A stretch of DNA of 64,000 nucleotides from Scylla paramamosain (Eukaryota; Arthropoda; Malacostraca; Decapoda; Portunidae): assembly GCF_035594125.1 (NCBI RefSeq), contig NC_087155.1, positions 2,941,692 through 3,005,691 on the forward strand, given 5' to 3'. Position 1 is the first letter of the stretch. Each line of letters begins with the position of its first letter. Below the pieces are notes generated by a model, which was not told the origin of the DNA, ran no database searches, and saw only the letters and a program-made list of their open reading frames with translations. Positions 24,772 to 37,134 of the stretch are shown in pieces. Made by a program: the position numbers and the translations under genes.

Positions 24772-24935
24772 TATACCTGCCCATACTGCTGGTGAGCAAC
24801 CTTCAAGACTTCCCGGGACTTCAGACGCCACGTGCGGACACACACACGGGAGAAAGGGCTTTCGCCTGCAGAGAATGTTCTTTTCGAAGCAACCGCAAGG
24901 ATGTGTTGCGTAACCCTGGGCGCAGCAGACACAGA
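24772..24935 (+). pseudogene. Two C2H2 zinc fingers, broken (retrocopy or decayed alternative exon)
   Basis: Finger 1 in one frame reads YTCPYCW, a TGA stop, then ATFKTSRDFRRHVRTH, with the Cys-Cys-His-His positions kept. After a 2-nt frame change come HTGER (the standard inter-finger linker), AFACRECSFRSNRKDVLRN and PGRSRH, where the first His of finger 2 appears to be Pro. So there is one stop, one frameshift and one lost ligand. The two-finger unit with a HTGE linker resembles arthropod BTB-zinc-finger (lola- or broad-type) terminal exons, which occur in many alternative copies. That link is a guess from pattern, not from a search. Confidence 0.6.
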
Positions 24936-25332
24936 TTTAACATGGAACTAGGAAGCAATAGAATATCAGATTTAATATCTGAAAAAAAAAAAAAAAAACT
25001 CAGTCACCAGTCTTTGAGTGTTTGCATCTTTGGAAGCACTAGTTGAATGAAATCTTGGACAATATTTTGTAGGTGATACAAACATTTTTTTTTTATTTCC
25101 TTGATTTTTAGGTCCTTCATTTAATTTTATTAGAACAGAACTGAGATAGCCACACTGAGTCATCTGGAAAAGTTTCACACCAGGTTACTTTTTTTTTTTT
25201 TTCATGTCTTGGTGCTGGCATTCGTTAGGTCGGCTCTCTCAGATTATTGAAATTTCATTAGACTAACTTGATATTGAACACCATTTGCTTAGTCAGACGA
25301 AAATGAGTGAGAGTACTGGTCCAGTGTTGAGG
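24936..25332. other. Spacer with A and T homopolymers
   Basis: Nothing coding recognised. Poly-A (24982-24998) and poly-T tracts are present. The poly-A shortly after the zinc-finger relic would fit a retrocopy. Confidence 0.35.
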
Positions 25333-25370
25333 TGATGTATCATCCATAGGTATCTATGGATGATTCATCA
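25333..25370. repeat. Strong inverted repeat (hairpin)
   Basis: Arms TGATGTATCATCCATAG and CTATGGATGATTCATCA pair at 16 of 17 positions around a 4-nt loop (GTAT). It lies just before the presumed 5' UTR of the longest LINE J copy. Confidence 0.85.
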
Positions 25371-25383
25371 CAGTGAGGAGGAG

Positions 25384-28300
25384 GCAGTAGACACCTGCTG
25401 AAACGATAATTACTCCCAGTGAGGTCTAAAGCACTGTTCAGGGGGTGCTGTGAACTTATCATTAAACCCAGCTGTGACCTCACTGAACGTTTCCCTTTGT
25501 GTCTCACAACACAAGGGGGCAGTCACAGCCTGCCCTCTAAAGACAACTCTCTTCCTCCACACAAAACTACAAGCACCTAATAACACACACACCCTTCACT
25601 CAAAAAGTGTAAAATCATGGCGACTCCTACACCAGCCTCGGAGTCCCCATCTGGAGAGGGGACCATAAATGTCCCCAGGTCGGACTGCCTTTCCGTAGAC
25701 GACCCTAAGTGTCTTGACACCCCCCTCAACTTTTTCTTCATTAACTTCTGCAACATTCGCGGTCTAAGATCTAATTTTCAATCTGTAGAACACCACCTCT
25801 CCTCTTCTAAACCTCATCTTCTTTTCCTCACTGAAACTCAGGTGTCTGAGGCAACTGACAGTAGCCCCTTTTCTGTTCCCTCCTACTTTCTCTATCCTCA
25901 TTTTCGATCCAAAGCTGGATGCTGCGTTTATGTGTGCAATGACTTAACCTGCTCTCGTGCCCACGCTCTTGAATCTTCCGAGTTTTCCACCATCTGGCTA
26001 CGACTACAGAGTCATTCTCATACTAAATTTATCTGTGCTGTATACCTCTCACCTAACTCCTCTGACTATAAGAAATTCTTTGACTACTTCCAACTTTCAA
26101 AGTGGAGCACATTCTGACCCTCTTCCCTTTTGCAGATATCTCCATTCTTGGAGACTTCAATGTTCACCACCAGCTTTGGCTTTCCTCTCCCTTCACTGAC
26201 CATCCTGGTGAACTAGCCTACAACTTTGCTATCCTCCATGACCTAGAGCAATTGGTGCAACACCCTACTCGTATTCCTGACCGTCTTGGAGATACGCCCA
26301 ACATTCTTGACCTTTTCCTGACCTCTAATCCTTTTGCTTATGCTGTCACCCTTTCTTCTCCGTTGGGCTCCTCCGATCACAATCTCATATCTCTATCTTG
26401 CCCTATCACTCCAATCCCTCCTCAGGATCCCCCTAAGCGAAGGTGCCTCTGGCGTTTTGCCTCTGCTAGTTGGGGGAACCTGAGGAGGTATTTTGCTGAT
26501 TTTCCTTGGAATTACTACTGCTTCCGTGTCAGAGACCCGTCTATGTGTGCTGAGCGCATAACAGAGGTGATAGTATCTGGCATGGAGGCGTACATTCCTC
26601 ACTCTTTTTCTCGTCCTAAACCTTCTAAACCTTGGTTTAACACAGCTTGTTCTCGTGCTATACATGATAGAGAGGTGGCCCACAAAAGGTACTTAAGCCT
26701 TCCATCACCAGAATCTCATGCACTTTATATTTCTGCCCGGAACCATGCCAAGTCTGTTCTCCAACTAGCCAAAAACTCCTTCATTAACAGAAAATGTCAA
26801 AACCTTTCAAGATCTAACTCCCCTCGTGATTTCTGGCATCTAGCCAAAAATATCTCCAATAACTTTGCTTCTTCTTCTTTCCCTTCTCTACTTCAACCAG
26901 ATGGCACCACTGCTATCACATCTATTTCTAAAGCTGAACTCTTTGCTCAAACCTTTGCTAAAACCTCTACCTTGGATGATTCTGGGCTTGTTCCTCCCTC
27001 TCCTCCACCCTCTGACTACTTCATGCCACGTATTAAAATTCTTCGCAATTATATTTTCCATGCCCTCGCTGGCCTAAACCCTCGGAAGGCTTATGGACCT
27101 GATGGGGTCCCTCCTATTGTTCTCCGAAACTGTGCCTCCGTGCTTGCACCTTGCCTAGTCAAACTCTTTCAGCTCTGTCTGTCAACATCTACCTTTCCTT
27201 CTTGCTGGAAGTTTGCCTACATTCAACCTGTTCCTAAAAAGGGTGACCGCTCTAATCCCTCAAACTACCGTCCTATTGCTTTAATTTCCTGCTTATCTAA
27301 AGTTTTTTAATCTATCCTCAACAGGAAGATTCTTAAACATCTATCACTTCACAACCTTCTATCTGATCGCCAGTATGGGTTCCGTCAAGGCCGCTCTACT
27401 GGTGATCTTCTGGCTTTCCTTACTGAGTCTTGGTCATCCTCTTTTAGAGACTTTGGTGAAACTTTTGTTGTTGCCTTGGACATCTCAAAAATCTTTGATA
27501 GATTCTGGCACAAAGCTTTGATTTCCAAACTACCCTCCTACGGTTTCTATCCTTCTCTCTGTAACTTCATCTCAAGTTTCCTTTCTGACCGTTCTATTGC
27601 TGCTGTGGTAGACGGTCACTGTTCTTTTCCCAAATCTATTAACAGTGGTGTTCCTCAGGGTTCTGTCCTGTCACCCACACTCTTCTTATTATTCATTAAT
27701 GATCTTCTAAACCAAAGTTCTTGTCCTATCCACTCCTACGCTGATGATACCACCCTGCACTTTTCCACGTCTTTTCATAGACGACCAACCCTTCAGGAGG
27801 TAAACATATCACGCAGGGAAGCCACAGAACGCCTGACTTCTGATCTTTCTAGAATTTCTGATTGGGGCAGAGCAAACTTGGTATTGTTCAATGCTTCAAA
27901 AACTCAATTCCTCCATCTATCAACTCGACACAACCTTCCAGACAACTATCCCCTCTTCTTCAATGACACTCAACTGTCCCCCTCTTCTACACTGAACATC
28001 CTTGGTCTGTCCTTTACTTATAATCTGAACTGGAAACTTCACATCTCATCTCTAGCTAAAACAGCTTCTATGAAGTTAGGTGTTCTGAGACGTCTCCGCC
28101 AGTTTTTCTCACCCCCCCCAGCTGCTAACTCTGTACAAGGGCCTTATCCGTCCATGTATGGAGTATGCTTCACATGTCTGGTTGGGTTCCACTCATACTG
28201 CTCTTCTAGACAGGGTGGAATCAAAAGCTTTTCGTCTCATCAACTCCTCTCCTCTAACTGACTGTCTTCAGCCCCTCTCTCACCGCCGCAATGTTGCATA

Positions 28301-28690
28301 TCTAGCTGTCTTCTACTGCTATTTTCATGCCAACTGCTCTTCTGATCTTGCTAACTGCATGCCTCCCCTCCTTCCGCGGCCTCGCTGCACAAGACTTTCT
28401 TCTTTCTCTCACCCCTATTCTGTCCACCTCTCTAACGCAAGAGTTAACCAGTATTCTCAATCATTCATCCCTTTCTCTGGTAAACTCTGGAACTCCCTGC
28501 CTGCTTCTGTATTTCCACTTTCCTATGACTTGAATTCCTTCAAGAGGGAGGTTTCAAGACAGTTATCCACCAATTTTTTACCACTGCTTTGACCCTTTTA
28601 TGGGACTGGTATTTCAGTGGGCATTTTTTTTTTATTAGATTTTTGTTGCCCTTGGCCAGTATCCTTCCTACATAAAAAAAAAAAAAAATA
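25384..28690 (+). mobile_element. LINE family J, copy 4, longest copy
   Basis: Spans a presumed 5' UTR (start uncertain, about 25384), ORF2 from ATG 25617 to a stop near 28592, a short 3' UTR with CCCTTGGCCAGTATCC, and poly-A (28673-28688). I see no separate ORF1. The family is an APE-type LINE of the jockey/CR1 assemblage; the clade is not settled. The other copies share its 3' end exactly, which defines the true 3' terminus. Three lesions break the ORF (see next entry). Confidence 0.88.
25617..28592 (+). pseudogene. LINE J ORF2: APE endonuclease, RT and C-terminal domain, three lesions
   Basis: Endonuclease: [26 protein letters not shown] (catalytic Glu), [12 protein letters not shown] (GDFN) and [10 protein letters not shown] (SDH). 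[59 protein letters not shown] and SYADDTTLHFS (YADD catalytic box, 27737-27750). C-terminal part: [21 protein letters not shown] and SFIPFSGKLWNSLP. Lesions: a +1 frameshift near 26085-26100 just before GDFN (intact in copy 1), a nonsense TAA at 27308-27310 after SKVF, and a frameshift at an 8-C run near 28110-28117. The catalytic residues survive, so the copy died recently compared with the K elements. About 990 codons in total. Confidence 0.9.
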
Positions 28691-28924
28691 TGTTGCCTTT
28701 CCCGAGTTTCATTGAGCTTGCAAGAAAGTTTCAAATGTGGTTTATGAAAATTTACTCCAGTATTATAGTGACAGATTTGAAGGAGGCCGATATAAGACAC
28801 CATGTTTGGTCAAAACATGGCATTATTAATAATATAGCCAAGTCTTAATAAAAAAAAAAGCGTTAACCAACACACATTTCAAGTCAATCATAAGGAAATG
28901 TTCTTTAGTGTTTTGCTTTATATA
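28691..28924. other. Unassigned spacer
   Basis: AT-rich sequence between the LINE poly-A tail and an ATT microsatellite. Not recognised. Confidence 0.4.
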
Positions 28925-28948
28925 TTATTATTGTTATTATTATTATTA

Positions 28949-29002
<54 letters not shown>
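28925..29002. repeat. (ATT)n microsatellite at the satellite edge
   Basis: About 26 ATT units with GTT interruptions. Satellite monomers begin immediately after, in a type C monomer (AAGCATGGAAAACACG). Confidence 0.95.
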
Positions 29003-29003
<1 letters not shown>

Positions 29004-32000
29004 GCATGGAAAACACGTAATATTGGAAAAGAAAACAACTTTAACAAAATCAAGTATTTTGCGTATTTTTTCAGCTTTTTCATATTAAAACACTAAAACG
29101 TATTAATACACTCTTTTCTCGGGAAAAAAAAAAAAAAAGATTGTTTTGAGTATTTTTGAGATTGATGTATGGAAACTCCAAAAATGCAAGCATAGCACCC
29201 CATTTGGGGTAACAGGACGATATTACCAGGAACGTGTCATTTCGGTGTTTATGAGCTTATTAGGCACCAAAACGCTAAAAAAAAAAAAAAGCATGGAAAA
29301 CACCCTATATTGAGAAACAAATTACCATTATTGAAAATGTGTTTTGAGTGATTTTTGGTTAATAGCTACCAAAACTGTAAAAAAAAATAATGCAAAGTAG
29401 CCAATGCGGGAAAAGAAAAGATATGAACAAAAACATATTTTGAGAGTGTTGTCAACCTCTTAGGTACAAAAAGAAAAAAAAAAGCATGAATAGCACTATA
29501 TATGGAAAAATAGAACATTGCCAAAAACGGGAATCATGAGTGATTACCACCATGTTAGGGACCAAACACCAACATGGGTACAAAGCACTCTATAAGAGAA
29601 ATCAGAACAATAATGCTAAAAACTTGCAATATGATTATTTTTGGACTTGTCAAGTAACAAAACGCTGAAGTGCATGGAATACACCCTATATGAGAAAAGA
29701 AAACAAAATTACCCAAAAAAAAAGTGTCTTTTATTGGTTTTCAGCTTCTTACATACCACAACGCTAATAAGCTTGGAAAACACGTTATATTGAAAAAATA
29801 AATAAATAAATAAAACAAAAGTATCTTGTTAGATACTAAAACGCTTAAAAATGCCTGCAAAGTACTCAGTGTATTATGGGTGATCACCACCATGTTAGGG
29901 ACTAAAACACCAAAAGGCATGTAAACCACGCTATAAGAAGAATCAGGACGACAGTGCTAAAAACGTGTGATGAGTGTTTTGAACTTGTTAGGTAGCAGAA
30001 CGTTAAAGTGTATACAAAGCACCCTTTATGGGAAAAGAAAACAGTATAACCAAAAACACGTGTTTGAGTTTTTATCAGCTTTTTACTTACCGAAGCGCTA
30101 AAAAAAAAAAAAAAATAACATGGAAAATGCACTTTTTAGGAAAAAATAAAATAAATAAATTATTAAAATCGTGTTATTTGAGTGTTTTTTGAGCTTTTCA
30201 TAACAAATCTCTAAAACGCACACAGAACACCCATTCTAGAAAGACAGAACAAAACGTTTTGAGTGTTTTTTTTTTTACTTGTTAAGTATCAAAACGCAAA
30301 AATGCATTCATAGCTCCCTATACGGGGTAACGAAACGATATTACCAAAAAACGTGTCATTTGAGTGTTCATGAGCTTATTTAGCACCAAAACGCTAAAAA
30401 CGTGTGTTTTGAATGTTTTTGAGCTTGTCAGGTACCAAAACGCTAACGCACATAAAGAACACTCTTTATAGAGAAATAGAACAACATTACCAAAAAGGTG
30501 TATTATGAGTGATTACCACAATGTTATACACCAAAACGCTAAAAAGTGCATGCAAATCACCCTATAAGAAGAATCGGAGCAACAATTCTAAAAACGTGTT
30601 ATATGAATGTTTTTGAGCTTGTCCGATAGCAAAATGCTAAAGTGAATGCAAAACACCTTTTATTGGAAAAGATAATATCATTGCCAAAAAAAACATGTCT
30701 TTTGAGTGATTTTGAGTGGTTTATGCACCAAAAATATGAAAAAAACTATTTTGGAGAACAAAACTACTTTATCAAAATCGTGTCTTTTGAGTGTTTTTGA
30801 GCTTCCTAAAAAAAAAAAAAAAAACGGAAGAGAAAAAAATAGAAAAAAACATACAAAAAACACACATTCTGGAAAATAAATAAATAGAATAAAACAACAG
30901 TATAAGAAATGCATGTTTTTTGAGGTTGTTAGGTCCCAAAACGGCAAAATGCATGCAAAGCACCTATATGAGTTAGAGACAAAATTACCATAAATGCGAT
31001 ATTAGTGTTTATGATCGCATTAAGCACAAAACAAAAATATAAGAATGGAAAACACCCTATTTGAGAAAATAAGACATAATCAAAAAGACATCTTTTGAGT
31101 GTTTTTGGGCTTTTTATATAAGAAAACGTAAAAAAAAAAAAAAACACATGCAAAAACCCTTTACTGAGAAACAAAATAACATTATGAAAAACGAGAATTT
31201 TAAATGTCTTTGAGCTTGTTAGGTACCAAAACTCTAAAAATGCAAGCAAAGTACCTATTATGGGAGACGAGACGATATTAACAGAAACCTGTTATATTAG
31301 AGTTTTTCACCTTTTTATCTCATATAACGCCAGTACATGAATAAAGCTTTATATGGATAAACACAACATTATTAAAAACGTCTATTATAAGAGACAACCA
31401 CCATGTTGTCCCTTTTTGGTCCCTAAGGACCAAAAAGCCAAATGCTTAGAAAGCACCCTATATCAAGAATCAGAACAACAGTATTAAAATCGTGTAATAT
31501 GAGTGTTTTTGAGCTTGCTAGATAACAAAATGCTAAAATGTATGGAAATGGAAACAGAAAACAACTTTAACAAAAAACTTGTGTTTTGAATGCTTTTTTT
31601 TTTTTAGTTTCTTACGTATCAAAACACTAAAAAAAAAGCATATAAATTTCGGTATATTGTAAAAGAAAACTATTTTATCAAAGTTGTGTCTTTTGGGTGT
31701 TTTTGAGCTTTCGTACAAAAAAATGTAAAACGCATACAAAGCACCATTTCTGGGGAAACATAATAGCATTAATATTTTTTTTCATAGTGTTTTTGAGCTT
31801 GTTAGGGAATAAAACCCCAAAATGCATGCAAAGCAATTAATGTGGGCTACCAAGGCAATATTATCAGAGACGTGTCATTTGGATGTTTATGAGCATATTC
31901 GGCAAAAAAAAAAAAAAAAAAACTATGAGAAAACAAAACATTATCGAAAAAGTGTCTTATTTAGTGTTTTTTTTTTTTTATCAAAACGGCGAAATGTATA

Positions 32001-32499
32001 CCATAAAGGAAAAATCAGAACGACAATGATAAAATCGTTTAATACGAATGTTTTTGGGCTTGAAAGGTACTAAAAAGCTAAAGTGGAAACAAAGCACCCT
32101 ATAGTGAAGGGGAACACAGTATGAGCAAGAACGTGTCTTATGAGTGTTTTTCCAGCTTTATACGTATTAATACGTTAGAAAACATATGAAAAACACGCTA
32201 TATTGAAAACAAAACTTAATGAAAATAATTTCTTTTGAGTGTTTTCCAGCTGCTTAAAAAAAAGCTCTAAAACGTTTACAAAAAAAAAAAAAACTCACGA
32301 GAAAAGAATATTACCAAAAAAAGGGTGTATTGAGTGTTTTTATGCAAAGTAACAGATATGGGAAAGGAAAACAAATTAAGAGACACATCTGTTATGATTT
32401 TCTTTTTTTTTTTTCACCTTCTTAGGTACCAAAAAAACTAAGGCACATGAATGTCACTCTATGTGAAGAAACAGATCATTACAAAAAACGTGTATTATG
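29003..32499 (+). repeat. Higher-order satellite, block 1
   Basis: Diverged monomers of about 90-100 bp, each with a core like GGTACCAAAACGCTAAAA followed by an ATGCATGCAAAG-like and a CACCCTATATGG-like motif, and separated by AACGTGT. Nine monomer types follow each other in a fixed order. The cycle at 30502-31383 (882 bp) holds all nine: A 30502 (GATTACCACAATG, AAGAAGAATC), B about 30600, C about 30697, D about 30783, E about 30913, F about 31000, G about 31092, H about 31197 (ATGCAAGCAAAG, AACGATATTAACAG-like), I about 31292, then A again at 31384. Neighbouring cycles lack or repeat single monomers. No protein is encoded; the Phe/Cys-rich minus-strand frames are products of A-rich tracts. 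Confidence 0.85.
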
Positions 32500-33058
32500 A
32501 CTCAGGCGCGCGGTGCAACAACGACGTAACCGAGAAATGGAAGTTTCGAGAAAAACGCGCTCAAAGTTAAACACTGATTGCGCACAATAGGATACCCTTA
32601 AATAAGTAAGTATTATACATCATTTGAAAGGTCTTGGGTAGTTCTGTTTGGGGATGTAGGTTTCGAAGTGATAGGTGACGATTTTGGGTGGATGACTTAC
32701 GCGTTAATTAACGCGTATACCGTAGGTAATAATTTTTTTTCCCGATATTGTTTTCATTTGTTAATAATGTGTTAGAGCCTATTACACATAGTATTAGGTG
32801 AAAGTTTCATGAAGATTGGTACATAAATAAGTTTTTTATGAATTTTTTCCGAGCGTAAAAAATAAAACTTACTCATTACCGGCTCATTACCGGCTCATTA
32901 CCGCTCGACTTTGAGCCTTAGTACAGGTGCTTAGATGGTCGAATATGACTTGGCCGACATCACCACGAGACTTTTACACCCTTCTACAACACGGAGCAGG
33001 CAAAAACACGAAATCTCAAATTTCACGGTTACGTCGTTGTTGCACCGCGCGCCTGAGT
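32500..33058. mobile_element. Non-autonomous DNA element with perfect 33-bp terminal inverted repeats
   Basis: Left end 32500-32532 and right end 33026-33058 are exact reverse complements over 33 bp, starting ACTCAGGCGCGCGGTGCAAC. A weaker match continues about 15 bp inward. Internally there is a perfect 20-bp palindrome at 32698-32717 (TACGCGTTAATTAACGCGTA) and three copies of CTCATTACCGG (about 32873-32905, the last incomplete). No coding frame is evident. The satellite resumes on both sides within one type A monomer (ATTATG before, GTGATTACC after), so the element interrupted the satellite. No target duplication longer than 1-2 bp is evident. Superfamily unknown. Confidence 0.85.
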
Positions 33059-34797
<1,739 letters not shown>

Positions 34798-36032
34798 TTT
34801 TTTTTTTATGTAGGGAAGGACACTGGCCAAGGGCAACAAAAATCCAATAAAAAAAAAATGCCCGCTGAGATGCCAGTCCCATAAAAGGGTCAAAGCAGTT
34901 GTCAAAAATTGATGAATAAGTGTTTTGAAACCTCCCTCTTGAAGGAATTCAAGTCATAGGAAGGTGGAAATACAAAAGCAGGCAGGGAGTTCCAGAGTTT
35001 ACCAGAGAAAGGGATGAATGATTGAGAATACTGGTTAACTCTTGCGTTAGAGAGGTGGACAGAATAGGGGTGAGAGAAAGAAGAAAGTCTTGTGCAGCGA
35101 GGCCGCGGGAGGAGGGGAGGGATGCAGTTAGCAAGATCAGAAGAGCAGTTAGCATGAAAATAGCGGTAGAAGACAGCTGCAACATTGCGGCAGTAAGAGA
35201 GATGCTGAAGACAGTCAATTAGAGGAGAGTTGATGAGACGAAAAGCTTTTGATTCCACCCTGTCTAAAAGAGCAGTATGAGCTGAACCCCCCCAGACATG
35301 TGAAGCATACTCCATATATGGACGGATAAGGCCCTTGTGCAGAGTTAGCAGCTGGGGGGGGGTGAGAAAAACTGGCGGAGACGTCTCAGAACACCTAACT
35401 CAATAGAAGCTGTTTTTAGCTAGAGATGAGATGTGAAGTTTCCAGTTCAGATTATAAGTAAAGGACAGACCGACGATGTTCAGTGTAGAAGAGGGGGACA
35501 GTTGAGTGTCATTGAAGAAGAGGAGATCGTTGTCTGGAAGGTTTTGTCGAGTTGATAGATGGAAAAATTGAGTTTTTGAGGCACTGAACAATATCAAGTT
35601 TGCTCTGCCCCGATCAGAAATTTTAGAAAGATAAGAAGTCAAGCATTCTGTGGCTTCCCTACGTGAAATGTTTACCTCCTGAAGGGTTGGGCGTCTTTGA
35701 AAAGACGTGGAAAAGTGCAGGGTGGTGTCATCAGCATAGGAGTGCATAGGACAAGAAGTTTGGTTTAGATCATTAATGAATAATAAGAAGAGAGTGGGTG
35801 ACAGGAGAGAACCCTGAGGAACACCACTGTTAATAGATTTAGGAGAAGAACAGTGACCGTCTACCACAGCAGCAATAGAACGGTCAGAAAGGAAACTTCA
35901 GATGAAGTTACAGAGAGAAGGATAGAAGCCGTAGTAGGGTAGTTTGGAAATCAAAGCTTTGTGCCAGACTTTATCAAAAGCTTTTGATATGTCCAAGGCA
36001 ACAGCAAAAGTTTCACCAAAATCTCTAAAAGA
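34798..36032 (-). mobile_element. LINE family J, copy 5, inserted in satellite
   Basis: Minus-strand copy matching 27445-28680 of copy 4: 3' tail as poly-T at 34797-34806, then the C-terminal region (34902-35315) and the RT palm (35400-35867, including SGVPQGSLLSPTLF and SYADDTTLH). Stops and frameshifts are present, and the frame changes beside the C-run around 35353. It is 5'-truncated at about 36032, with satellite on both sides, so it is younger than the local satellite. Confidence 0.92.
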
Positions 36033-36685
36033 ATACAAAAGCAGCGTATAAGAATCAGAACAACAATGCTAAAAACGTGTAAAATGAGTGTTTTGAGCTT
36101 GTTTGGTGCCAAAACGTTAACGTGTATGCGAAACACCTTTCATGAAAAAAAAAAAAAAAACAGTATTACCAAAAACATGTAGTTTGCATTTTTCAGCTTC
36201 TTAAGTACCAAAACACTTACAAGCAAGGAATACACTTTACAATGAAAACAAAACAACTTTATCAAAATAGTGTCGTTTAAGTGTTTTTGAACTTCTTTAG
36301 TATAAAAAAAAAACTAAGACGCATGCAAAATACCTTTTCTAGAGAAACAGAACAACATTAACATAAACGTGTTTTGAGTATCTTTGTGCTTGTAAGGTAT
36401 CAAATCGCTAAAATGCTTACAAAGCACCCCTTATGGGGAAACGTTACTACAAGAAAATTCCCATTTGGGTATTTATGAACATATTAAACACTAAAAAGCT
36501 AAAAAGCAAAAACAAATTAACATTATCGAAAATTTGTATTTTGAGCGTTTTTTTTTTTTTTTGTTTCTTAGGTACCAGAACGGGAAAAATGCATGCAAAG
36601 TACTAATATGGGCAACGAAAAGATATTAATAGAAACGTATATTATCAGTACTTTTCATCTTCTTCAATGCCAAAGCGTTAAAACA
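36033..36685 (+). repeat. Higher-order satellite, block 3
   Basis: Starts in the middle of a type A monomer (GTATAAGAATCAGAACAACA) and goes through B, C, D, E, F-like, G/H and I types in order, ending at AAAACACAT of a type I monomer, where a LINE fragment begins. Confidence 0.8.
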
Positions 36686-36966
36686 CATAAGAACATAAGA
36701 ACATAAGAAATAAGGGAAGCTGCAAGAAGCGACCAGGCTTACACATGGCAGTCCCTGTATGAAATATACCTACCTATTTCCATCTATTATCCAATCTTCT
36801 CTTAAATTCTCTTAAATTATCAATCTTCTCTATTGTCCAATCTTCTCTTAAAGCTTTTCAATGTCGTAGCACCAAGAACATGATTACTGAGTCCGTTCCA
36901 CTCATCTACCACTCAATTTGTGAACCAATTTTTTCCTATATCCTTCCTAAACCTAAATTTTTTCTT
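36686..36966 (-). mobile_element. LINE 3' fragment with ACATAAGA tandem tail
   Basis: On the minus strand this encodes [14 protein letters not shown], a stop, then VVDEWNGLSNHVLGATTLKS and FKRRLDN, the conserved C-terminus of CR1/L2-type ORF2. It ends in a 3' UTR and a tail of ATAAGAAC-type octamers (about 36688-36708). The tail differs from the K family (GATTCT), so it is a third LINE family. Only the last ~280 bp are present. It sits within a type I satellite monomer. Confidence 0.75.
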
Positions 36967-36967
36967 T

Positions 36968-37134
<167 letters not shown>

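Noticed and set aside
30678..31249. Phe/Cys-rich minus-strand frames that look like membrane peptides
   Set aside because: They arise from A-rich satellite monomers read in antisense; similar ones appear all along the array.
32500..33058. Assignment of the TIR element to CACTA (ends near ACTCA/CACTC)
   Set aside because: The outer bases do not read CACTA at both ends and no 3-bp target duplication is evident.
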